Shown one piece after another: positions 1 through 4,860 of a stretch of DNA of 6,054 nt. Position 1 is the stretch's first letter; each line of letters starts with the position of its first letter. Position numbers and translations under genes: made by a program. The notes beneath the pieces were generated by a model, which was not told the origin of the DNA, did no database searches, and saw nothing but the letters and a program-made list of their open reading frames with translations. Source of the DNA: JAYGED01 sp046582565 (GTDB taxonomy: Bacteria > Pseudomonadota > Alphaproteobacteria > JAAXGF01); the NCBI GenBank assembly GCA_046582565.1, contig JAYGED010000067.1, positions 1-6,054 on the forward strand, written 5' to 3'.

Positions 1-99
1 CCCGAGAACGACGATGAAGATGACCGGCAGGAAGAAGGCGATCATCGGAACCGTCAGCTTGGCGCCCAGGGCCGCCGCCTTCTCTTCGACCTTCGCCAT
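1..99 (-). CDS. Partial ORF resembling the C-terminal tail of TadC (Flp pilus platform protein); likely a gene remnant
   Basis: Reading leftwards from ATG at 99-97, the 33 visible residues begin MAKVEEKAAALGAKL and continue into a hydrophobic segment ending IFIVVLG at the window edge. This matches, from memory, the end of TadC proteins: a charged EEKAAKL-type helix, then the last membrane span ending near VVLGP. TadC and TadB form the inner-membrane platform for Flp pilus assembly. A whole TadC has about 300 residues, and its body should lie upstream, at higher coordinates. Instead there is an in-frame TAA at 106-108 and no TadC-like sequence in any frame between here and cpaA. No Shine-Dalgarno sequence precedes the ATG. 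It is therefore probably a 5'-truncated remnant, although a real short membrane peptide continuing off the left edge cannot be excluded. Confidence 0.45.
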   Translation of the reverse strand, partial: MAKVEEKAAALGAKLTVPMIAFFLPVIFIVVLG

Positions 100-225
100 G
101 CGTATTTAACGCTCGACTGCGATGATTATTGGCACATCAAAGATTGGATGGAGCCGGGCCAATTCCTGCGTGTTCCGCCGTCACCTTCATTTATAGTTCC
201 GAGAGGGGCAGTAGCCGTTGGCGCT
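100..225. other. Intergenic gap between cpaA and the TadC-like fragment
   Basis: These 126 nt follow the cpaA stop. On the minus strand there are only short open stretches: one of 13 codons from an ATG near 190, and one of about 24 codons that ends at the TAA (106-108) just before the TadC-like ATG. I recognise neither. No convincing terminator or promoter is visible. If a deletion removed the body of tadC and intervening tad genes, its junction should lie here. Confidence 0.4.
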
Positions 226-759
226 TTACGATCCGGCGCGGGTAATAAAAGGGCAGAACATTAGCCATGACGCGACGGCGAGAGCCACGCCGTAGGGTAT
301 GCCGTGATCACCCGAACAGAGGTTGTTTAGCCATGTTTGGCTGCCGCCCTGGTCGCTCTGGCCGCTCTGGTGGAATCGCCGCAAGCAGAGAACAACGAGC
401 GCCAGCAGGCCGCCCAGCAACGCCACCAAAAGGATGTAGCGATACAAGCCCGGCCAGCCGAACCATACGGATGAGGCCGCGAAAAGCTTGGCGTCGCCGC
501 CGCCGAAGACACCGGCGGCGAACAAAGCGAAACCGGCAAACAGCATGGCCACTCCGGCGCCAAGGCTCCAGACGATCATCATCGGCTCTAGGGATCCCAT
601 GGCGCTGGCGTATGCGGTAACGACGATAAAATCGGCGAGGATTGCCAAAGATATCCAATTGGCTATCCGATATCGGGCAATGTCGAAGAATGCCGCATAG
701 GTCGAAAGCCCGAGGAAGACGACCACGCCGGCGGTACCGATTCCCCCCATTTGAAGCAT
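226..759 (-). CDS. cpaA: Type IV prepilin peptidase, CpaA/TadV type (A24 family)
   Basis: An inner-membrane aspartyl protease that cleaves, and in some family members methylates, Flp-type prepilins before assembly. The 177 residues form about five or six hydrophobic segments, roughly at 10-28, 36-54, 62-84, 105-127 and 154-170. The two catalytic aspartates are visible: D26 in AAFFDIARYRIANW after the first span, and D89 in the GxGD-type motif FGGGDAKLF. A conserved-looking GIPYGVALA lies at 153-161. Length fits the short CpaA/TadV class, which lacks the N-terminal methylase domain of PilD. The gene starts 10 nt after the flp stop, as expected for a pilin-peptidase pair. There is no clear Shine-Dalgarno sequence before ATG 759 or the alternative ATG at 750 (M4), so translation may be coupled to flp. 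Confidence 0.93.
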   Translation of the reverse strand: MLQMGGIGTAGVVVFLGLSTYAAFFDIARYRIANWISLAILADFIVVTAYASAMGSLEPMMIVWSLGAGVAMLFAGFALFAAGVFGGGDAKLFAASSVWFGWPGLYRYILLVALLGGLLALVVLCLRRFHQSGQSDQGGSQTWLNNLCSGDHGIPYGVALAVASWLMFCPFITRAGS

Positions 760-769
760 ATGGCGTGTA

Positions 770-934
770 TTACAGCCCGGAGCCGGCTTCGGTAATGGTG
801 CTTTCGTCGGCGCCGCCGATCAAGCTGACACCGGCAACGACCGCCAGGGCAATGCCGCCGGCGATTAGGGCGTATTCGACCGCGGTTGCGCCCGATTGCG
901 CTTTTTTAAAAGCAACAAAAAATCGAATAAGCAT
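770..934 (-). CDS. flp: Flp/Fap-type pilin precursor
   Basis: A 54-residue prepilin, the major subunit of Flp (Tad) pili used for surface attachment and biofilms. A short charged leader, MLIRFFVAFKKAQSG, precedes the processing site. Cleavage after G15 would leave a mature protein beginning ATAVEYALIAGGIALAVV, with Glu at +5 and Tyr at +6, the hallmark Glu-Tyr of Flp pilins. One hydrophobic helix (about 18-40) is followed by a small acidic, Ser/Thr/Gly-rich tail ending GSGL. ATG 934 is chosen because a GAGGAAA ribosome site lies about 6-8 nt upstream and the leader has the family form; the ATG at 939 is in another frame. It is the first gene of a minus-strand unit with cpaA. The frame is short and easily missed. 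Confidence 0.93.
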   Translation of the reverse strand: MLIRFFVAFKKAQSGATAVEYALIAGGIALAVVAGVSLIGGADESTITEAGSGL

Positions 935-944
935 CTCATTTTCC

Positions 945-958
945 TCGAAAAATTTCGA
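945..958 (-). promoter_or_regulatory. Small hairpin abutting the flp ribosome-binding site
   Basis: The 14-nt sequence TCGAAAAATTTCGA can form a TCGAA/TTCGA stem in the flp mRNA. It sits immediately upstream of, and slightly overlaps, the GAGG Shine-Dalgarno sequence at about 942-946. It could modulate ribosome access or mRNA stability. The stem is short and A/T-rich, so it may be chance. Confidence 0.3.
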
Positions 959-1074
959 TTACGTGATCGCCCGCTAAACGGACCGCGACGCTTACGAAAC
1001 GAGCCTATCATGCGTCCTATCCCAGCCGCAACTCGCCGCCCGGGCCAAGCCTCGAAAACAAATTCCCAAAAGTC

Positions 1075-1091
1075 TGTCAATTCTGTTGACC
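1075..1091. repeat. Dyad GTCAA-N5-TTGAC between flp and mttB
   Basis: GTCAA (1076-1080) and TTGAC (1086-1090) form a perfect 5-bp inverted repeat around TTCTG. Each arm resembles a -35 element pointing outward: TTGACA on the minus strand towards flp and TTGACC on the plus strand towards mttB. The plus arm has a possible -10 partner. The minus arm has none of quality (TTTCGA at 17 bp). The dyad could equally be a regulator site. Confidence 0.3.
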
Positions 1092-1115
1092 GAAGCCGAA
1101 TAACACCGTCATAAA
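1086..1115 (+). promoter_or_regulatory. Candidate promoter of the mttB-family gene
   Basis: TTGACC (1086-1091) is followed after 18 bp by CATAAA (1110-1115), matching the sigma-70 consensus at 5 of 6 and 4 of 6 positions. A start near 1122 would give a leader of about 57 nt before the ATG at 1179. It is the best match in this 244-nt intergenic region, but the -10 is weak. I found no convincing promoter for flp on the other strand. Confidence 0.38.
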
Positions 1116-1178
1116 TTCAATTCTGATTGGCCCGCCGGCACGGCCCGGCAATACGGCTCAACCGTATGGGAGGGAGCA

Positions 1179-2753
1179 ATGGACGAGAAGGTTCAGGTAC
1201 GCAAGCGAGCTGGCGGACGCGCGGCCCGGAAAGCCCTGCGGGCGGCGAAGCCGTCGCTCTCCGATGCCCCGGTCAAGGCGGGCCTCTCCGGTGGACGTTA
1301 TCTGCCGCTGACCGAGGCTGAAGTACGGCGCGTACACAGCGCCGCCCTCGATGTGCTCGAACAGATTGGTCTTGCGCGGGCCATTCCGTCCTGTGTTGAA
1401 CTGTTTACGGATGCGGGCGGGAAAATGTCCGACGAAGGCCGCCTGCTGATTCCCCGAGCCCTGGTCGAGGATGCGCTGGCCCAGGCCGGGCGAAATTTTG
1501 TTCTGCATGGCCGGGATCCGCGCCACGATCTCGAACCCTGGGGCAAGAAGGTGCATTTCGGCACCGCCGGCGCAGCCGTTCATATGGTCGACAGCGAAAC
1601 CGGCGAATATCGCGATACGCTGCTCAAGGATCTCTATGACGTCGCCCGGCTCGTCGATTGCCTCGACAATATCCATTTTTTCCAGCGCCCCCTCGTCGCC
1701 CGCGACATGATCGACCCGCGGGATCTCGATTTCAACACCACCTACGCCTGCGTCGCCGGCACCTCGAAGCATGTCGGCTCGAGCTGGGTCGATCCGGCGC
1801 ATTTAGCCGAAACCATGGAAATGCTCCATATGATCGCCGGCGGCGAGAAGCAATGGCGGGAGCGGCCCTTCGTCAGCATGTCGGCCTGTTTCGTGGTGCC
1901 GCCGTTGAATTTCGCCGAAGACGCCTGCCGCTGTCTCGAAGCCGGAGTGCGCGCCGGTATGCCTATCCTTCTGCTGGCCGCGGGACAGGCCGGCGCCACC
2001 AGCCCGGCGGCGCTGCCCGGAGCCGTGGTGCAGGAAGTCGCCGAGGTGCTGGCCGGCCTGGTCTATGTCAATCTCATATCGCCCGGACATCCGGCGATGT
2101 TCGGCGCCTGGCCCTTCGTGTCTGACCTGCGCACCGGCGCCATGTCCGGCGGCAGTGGCGAACAGGCCCTGTTGATGGCGGCCTGCGCCCAGATGGCTCA
2201 TTTCTACGACCTCACCGGCGCGGTTGCCGCCGGGATGACCGATTCCAAGCTGCCCGACGCCCAGTCCGGTTATGAAAAGGGGTATACGGAAGCCCTGTCC
2301 GGCCTGGCCGGCGGAAACCTGATCTATGAATCGGCGGGCATGCATGCCAGCCTGCTCGGGGTTTGTTATGAAAGCTTCGTCATCGACAACGACATTATCG
2401 GCTCGGTGCTGCGCACGGTGCGTGGTTTCGAGGTCACCGAGGACAGCCTCTCGGTGGAAGCCATCCGCGAAACCTGCATTGGTGGAGTGGGACATTTCCT
2501 AGGAAGCGCCCAGACCCTGGACCTGATGGAACGCGATTATATCTATCCCGAGGTCGGCGATAGGACAAGTCCCAAGGAATGGGCTGAAATGGGTTCGACT
2601 GACATCCTTCAACGGGCCCGCTTGAAGGTCAAAGACATACTTGGCAGTCACTACCCATCCTATTTAGACCCCGTCATAGACGCGGAAATCAGGGAAAAAT
2701 TCGATGTTTTCCTGCCACTGGAAGAGATGCGGCCAAGCGCGGGGTCGGAATAG
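1179..2753 (+). CDS. MttB-superfamily (trimethylamine methyltransferase-like) protein without pyrrolysine
   Basis: Members transfer a methyl group from a methylated amine to a corrinoid protein in the cytoplasm. Pyrrolysine enzymes use trimethylamine; characterised pyrrolysine-free ones (MtgB, MtpB, MtcB) use quaternary amines such as glycine betaine, proline betaine or carnitine. The 524 residues cover the full family length. A basic N-terminal tail (1-25) is typical of alphaproteobacterial members. Recognisable family blocks are FGTAGAAVHMVDSETG (127-142), LDNIHFFQRPLVARDM (162-177), TDSKLPDAQSGYEKG (354-368), LIYESAGM (381-388) and VIDNDIIGSVLRTVRG (401-416). No internal TAG occurs, so it is not a pyrrolysine protein; the terminating codon happens to be TAG. 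The start ATG has an AGGGAG ribosome site about 5 nt upstream. No corrinoid protein or RamA-like reactivase gene lies alongside, so the substrate cannot be assigned. Confidence 0.9.
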   Translation: MDEKVQVRKRAGGRAARKALRAAKPSLSDAPVKAGLSGGRYLPLTEAEVRRVHSAALDVLEQIGLARAIPSCVELFTDAGGKMSDEGRLLIPRALVEDALAQAGRNFVLHGRDPRHDLEPWGKKVHFGTAGAAVHMVDSETGEYRDTLLKDLYDVARLVDCLDNIHFFQRPLVARDMIDPRDLDFNTTYACVAGTSKHVGSSWVDPAHLAETMEMLHMIAGGEKQWRERPFVSMSACFVVPPLNFAEDACRCLEAGVRAGMPILLLAAGQAGATSPAALPGAVVQEVAEVLAGLVYVNLISPGHPAMFGAWPFVSDLRTGAMSGGSGEQALLMAACAQMAHFYDLTGAVAAGMTDSKLPDAQSGYEKGYTEALSGLAGGNLIYESAGMHASLLGVCYESFVIDNDIIGSVLRTVRGFEVTEDSLSVEAIRETCIGGVGHFLGSAQTLDLMERDYIYPEVGDRTSPKEWAEMGSTDILQRARLKVKDILGSHYPSYLDPVIDAEIREKFDVFLPLEEMRPSAGSE

Positions 2754-2797
2754 GGTAATATCCCATCCGAGAGACGTAAAATTCTACGTTATACGAG

Positions 2798-2843
2798 GCG
2801 ATAGAAACGCGCCACCGGCTTGTCGCTATCGTCAGCCGTTTTT
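2798..2843 (+). terminator. Candidate rho-independent terminator after the mttB-family gene
   Basis: GCGATAG (2798-2804) can pair with CTATCGT (2826-2832), six Watson-Crick pairs plus one G-U. The 21-nt loop contains a GCC-ACC-GGC mini-stem. A run of five T residues (2839-2843) follows, but 6 nt beyond the stem. Loop size and T-run offset make this only a fair terminator. Its position, 45 nt after the stop and before a convergent gene, supports it. Confidence 0.35.
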
Positions 2844-2860
2844 GGCGGGCTCACTTGCAA

Positions 2861-2879
2861 GAGAAAAGGGATTAATCCC
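2861..2879 (-). terminator. Candidate terminator after rpoH
   Basis: On the minus strand the palindrome GGGATTAATCCC (2879-2868) is followed at once by TTTTCTC, about 28 nt past the rpoH stop. The stem has only 4-5 bp and a minimal loop, so it is weak, but the placement and the T-rich tail fit a terminator between convergent genes. Confidence 0.4.
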
Positions 2880-2907
2880 ATTCGCCATCTTATGCCTTGG
2901 CTACGCT

Positions 2908-3792
2908 CTATGCGAACATCATGTCGGCGTCTTCTGCGATATCACTAAACAGGCCGCGCAGCTTTTCGAGCGCCTTGGATTCGATCTGGCGGATGCGTTC
3001 TTTACTGACATCGAATTCCACGCCGAGTTCGGCCAGGGTGAGGGGGTCGTCCTCGATGAATCGGCTGACGATAATGTGCCTCTCCCGCGAGGAAAGCTCA
3101 TCGAGCGCATCATAAACGCGCCGGGCGCGAATTTTGTCATCGTGAAGCTCGGTAACGTTCTGTTCCGGCGATGGATTGAGGTCAGGCAGGAAATCCTGAA
3201 ATTCATCGCCACCGTCTTCGTCACCACCGACCGCCATGTTGAGGGATTGATCGGGCCGTGAAAAATGCGATTCCATACGTTCGACCGCGGCAAGCGGCAC
3301 GCCGAGCGCCTGGGCAATGCGATTACGATCATCATCGGTCATGGCGGCGTCGGGATTATCGACCATTTGGGCGCGCATACGGCGCAGGTTAAAGAAAAGC
3401 CGCTTCTGGGCCGCCGTGGTGCCGATCCTGACGATCGAGGCATTGCGCAGGACATATTCCTGAATACTGGCGAGAACCCACCAGGAGGCATAGGTCGAAA
3501 AGCGCACGTTACGATCCGGATCAAACCGGGCAGCGGCCTCCATCAATCCTATGTTGCCTTCCTGTATGAGATCGCCGAGCGGCAGATTATAGCCGCGAAA
3601 ACGCTGGGCTATACGGATCACGAAGCGGGCGTAGGAGCTGATCAACTCATGCAGCGCTTCTGTGTCTTTGTCATTGCGCCAGCGCTGGGCAAGCCCGTGT
3701 TCATAGTCGCGCTCAAGAAAAGGCGCCGCCATGATTGACGATATATATCGCCGGTTTCCGCGCTCGATGGGGTCTCCGTTGGCTTGCGCCAT
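2908..3792 (-). CDS. rpoH: RpoH-family (sigma-32-like) RNA polymerase sigma factor
   Basis: An alternative sigma factor that directs RNA polymerase to heat-shock or, for alphaproteobacterial RpoH2 types, oxidative-stress promoters. The 294 residues contain region 2 (about 45-120, with GDLIQEGNIGLMEAAARFDP and FSTYASWW), the RpoH box QKRLFFNLR (129-137), region 3 (about 150-180) and region 4 (about 226-282), with helix-turn-helix LTLAELGVEFDVSKERIRQIE. ATG 3792 is chosen because AGGAG lies 7 nt upstream. A longer frame from TTG 3807 would place the start on top of that ribosome site. The protein keeps the full family layout but differs from the usual region 2.4 pattern: WWVLASIQEYVLRNASIVR has Leu107 where Arg/Lys, and Ala118 where Trp, is usual (from memory). 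It lies divergent from marR and convergent with the mttB-family gene. RpoH versus RpoH2 cannot be settled here. Confidence 0.93.
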   Translation of the reverse strand: MAQANGDPIERGNRRYISSIMAAPFLERDYEHGLAQRWRNDKDTEALHELISSYARFVIRIAQRFRGYNLPLGDLIQEGNIGLMEAAARFDPDRNVRFSTYASWWVLASIQEYVLRNASIVRIGTTAAQKRLFFNLRRMRAQMVDNPDAAMTDDDRNRIAQALGVPLAAVERMESHFSRPDQSLNMAVGGDEDGGDEFQDFLPDLNPSPEQNVTELHDDKIRARRVYDALDELSSRERHIIVSRFIEDDPLTLAELGVEFDVSKERIRQIESKALEKLRGLFSDIAEDADMMFA

Positions 3793-3822
3793 TTCGGTGC
3801 TCCTCAAATCGGTGCCGACGAA

Positions 3823-3871
3823 AGCGGGTCGACCGTCAAAATACGGGGCTCAGATAAATGGTAGCGGGTCG
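3823..3871. repeat. Two direct copies of AGCGGGTCG, 40 bp apart, in the rpoH leader
   Basis: AGCGGGTCG occurs at 3823-3831 and 3863-3871, exactly 40 bp apart, between the rpoH promoter and its ribosome site. In the predicted rpoH mRNA they read CGACCCGCT. They could be binding sites for a DNA or RNA regulator, or chance in GC-rich DNA. Confidence 0.3.
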
Positions 3872-3880
3872 CTATGAAAA

Positions 3881-3909
3881 ATCTTAACGAAACCGGGAGG
3901 TGCTTGCAA
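3881..3909 (-). promoter_or_regulatory. Predicted rpoH promoter (TTGCAA-N17-TAAGAT)
   Basis: On the minus strand TTGCAA (3909-3904) is followed after exactly 17 bp by TAAGAT (3886-3881), each 4 of 6 to consensus. A start near 3874 gives a leader of about 82 nt before ATG 3792. The -35 hexamer is palindromic and is also the -35 of the marR promoter. Promoters for other sigma factors, including RpoH itself, are not excluded. Confidence 0.45.
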
Positions 3910-3932
3910 GAATAATATCGACTCACTATTAT
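3904..3932 (+). promoter_or_regulatory. Predicted marR promoter (TTGCAA-N17-TATTAT), giving a leaderless mRNA
   Basis: TTGCAA (3904-3909), 17 bp, then TATTAT (3927-3932), a 5 of 6 match to the -10 consensus. Six bases (CTCTCC) separate the -10 from the ATG at 3939, so transcription should begin at or within a base or two of that A. This explains the absence of a Shine-Dalgarno sequence before the ATG and supports 3939 as the start codon. Confidence 0.58.
3912..3932. promoter_or_regulatory. Candidate MarR operator, a 21-bp dyad over the marR -10 element
   Basis: The pattern is ATAATA-N2-GA-C-TC-N2-TATTAT, centred on 3922, with 8 of 10 base pairs symmetric. Size and symmetry suit a MarR-type winged-helix dimer. 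The right arm is the marR -10 element, so binding would block marR transcription (autorepression). The dyad is A/T-rich at its ends and could partly reflect -10-like composition. Confidence 0.45.
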
Positions 3933-3938
3933 CTCTCC

Positions 3939-4562
3939 ATGTCATCATCCAATAGGGTCGAAATCTCCCGCTCAAAAGTCAGAGATGATCCGGAAGTCAG
4001 GGTCAGCGAGCTGATCGATAGAGTCGGCCGCGTGACGCGGGGGCTTCAGTTCGTGAATGGGCTGAGCCCGGCGCAATGGGAAGCTTTGCGGTTTACCGCC
4101 CGCGCGAACCGCTACTCCCTCAGCCCGACGGCGCTCGCTAAATATTTGGGCACCACGAAGGGCACGATTTCGCAGACTCTTATATCCCTCGAGAAAAAAG
4201 GCTATTTGCAGCGTCTGCGCGACGAGCACGACCGGCGCAGCGTTCGCCTTGAATTGACGCCGGCCGGACTTCGGCTGCTGGAACAGGATCCGCTGTTCGA
4301 AATCGACAAGGCGGTGGCCTGTTTGCCGGCCCATGAAAAAGACGCGTTGTTCGACGGCCTCAACCGCGTGCTGCGCGACGTTCAACGCAAGCTCGGCGGC
4401 AATGAATTCGGCGTCTGCGAGGAATGCTCGTTGTTTTCCGCTGAAAACACTCCCGGCGCCCCCGACAGCGCGTATCAGTGCGGCCTGACCAAAGAAGCCA
4501 TCAGCGACGATGAATCCCGGCTGATATGTGTCAATTTCAGGTCGATGGACGACAGCGCCTAA
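3939..4562 (+). CDS. MarR-family winged-helix regulator with a four-cysteine C-terminal tail
   Basis: A dimeric DNA-binding regulator; MarR proteins often repress neighbouring genes and respond to phenolics, oxidants or other ligands. Counting from ATG 3939 there are 207 residues. The wHTH core spans about 42-115: LSPAQWEALRF, then LSPTALAKYLGTTKGTISQTLISLEKKG with the recognition helix at about 72-87, and the wing RDEHDRRSVRLELT. Helices at about 116-155 would complete the dimer interface. The tail (156-207) is unusual, carrying C160-X2-C163-X17-C181-X15-C197, a plausible zinc or iron-sulfur site, plus C128 in the core. The frame is open back to GTG 3900, but that codon overlaps the only GGGAGG, whereas 3939 sits at the predicted transcription start. 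It diverges from rpoH. Ligand and targets are unknown. Confidence 0.87.
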   Translation: MSSSNRVEISRSKVRDDPEVRVSELIDRVGRVTRGLQFVNGLSPAQWEALRFTARANRYSLSPTALAKYLGTTKGTISQTLISLEKKGYLQRLRDEHDRRSVRLELTPAGLRLLEQDPLFEIDKAVACLPAHEKDALFDGLNRVLRDVQRKLGGNEFGVCEECSLFSAENTPGAPDSAYQCGLTKEAISDDESRLICVNFRSMDDSA

Positions 4563-4709
4563 GCCTTTTCAAAAAGTCCTCGGGACCACAGCGGCCACTA
4601 TGGTTGAAGCGTTGGTCGTGCGGTCAGAAAATTAGGCAGCTAACGCGCCAGGATGAATTCACAATCGCGCAATGATGGACGACTTTTTCCTCAGCGCCTC
4701 CTGGCGCCC
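4563..4709. repeat. Intergenic region after marR with overlapping GCGCC/GGCGC inverted repeats
   Basis: No gene is visible. GCGCCAGG (4645-4652) is a perfect 8-bp inverted match to CCTGGCGC (4700-4707). The same right arm also forms a tight hairpin with GCGCC at 4694-4698 (loop TCCT). Thus GGCGC (4703-4707) has two alternative partners. The T-run (4684-4688) precedes the hairpin and the A-run (4710-4715) follows it, the wrong order for an intrinsic terminator on either strand. I see no clear terminator for marR. Confidence 0.4.
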
Positions 4710-4778
4710 AAAAAATGCGATTTATTTTACCTAAAACGCATATCTCTTGTTGCGGTCTTGGATCGCAGGCCGTATAAA
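4710..4778 (+). promoter_or_regulatory. rRNA operon promoter P1 with A/T-rich upstream element
   Basis: TTGCGG (4750-4755), 17 bp, then TATAAA (4773-4778), with a predicted start near 4785. The preceding 40 bp (4710-4749) are A/T-rich, with an A6 run and TTTATTTTACCTAAAA, suggesting an UP element bound by the RNA polymerase alpha subunit. An ATGCG-N17-CGCAT inverted repeat (4715-4741) lies within it. Confidence 0.5.
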
Positions 4779-4825
4779 CCCTCTCACGCGCCGGGTATGC
4801 ACCGAGCGGCTTTCGATTTTCGTGA

Positions 4826-4854
4826 TTGACAGCTCACCAAGGCAAACCTATAAG
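4826..4854 (+). promoter_or_regulatory. rRNA operon promoter P2
   Basis: TTGACA (4826-4831) is a perfect -35. After 17 bp comes TATAAG (4849-4854), 5 of 6. The following TCGCTGCGC is a GC-rich discriminator of the kind associated with stringent control. Predicted start is about 4861, leaving a leader of about 316 nt before 16S. This is the strongest promoter match in the window. Confidence 0.8.
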
Positions 4855-4860
4855 TCGCTG

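Noticed and set aside
865..1080. 71-codon minus-strand frame overlapping flp, including the ATG at 939
   Set aside because: The flp frame from 934 encodes an exact Flp pilin motif with its own ribosome site; the overlapping frame has no recognisable content.
1158..1802. 214-codon minus-strand open frame opposite the start of the mttB-family gene
   Set aside because: It is the antisense shadow of a clearly coding, conserved plus-strand frame, with no recognisable domain or ribosome site.
1803..2495. 230-codon minus-strand open frame inside the mttB-family gene
   Set aside because: Composition rich in Gly, His, Arg and Gln, as expected of an antisense reading of GC-rich coding DNA; no family resemblance.
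2751..2753. Terminal TAG of the mttB-family gene as a pyrrolysine codon
   Set aside because: The protein already has full family length and a natural end; read-through adds 17 codons of unrelated sequence to another TAG. Pyrrolysine in MttB lies well inside the protein.
3265..3738. 157-codon plus-strand open frame opposite rpoH
   Set aside because: Antisense to the conserved sigma factor; no recognisable motif or ribosome site.
3793..3807. TTG at 3807 as the rpoH start, adding five residues
   Set aside because: The TTG overlaps the AGGAG ribosome site that is ideally spaced for ATG 3792.
3904..3915. Three-codon mini-ORF TTG-CAA-GAA-TAA after GGGAGG, as a possible leader peptide
   Set aside because: It overlaps the predicted -35 and spacer of marR, so it would not be transcribed from that promoter, and its ribosome-site spacing is short.
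3900..3938. GTG at 3900 as the marR start, adding 13 residues
   Set aside because: The GTG overlaps GGGAGG with no spacing and lies upstream of the predicted transcription start; the added residues span promoter sequence.
4684..4715. GCGCC-TCCT-GGCGC hairpin as an intrinsic terminator for marR
   Set aside because: The T-run precedes and the A-run follows the hairpin, the reverse of what a terminator needs on either strand.
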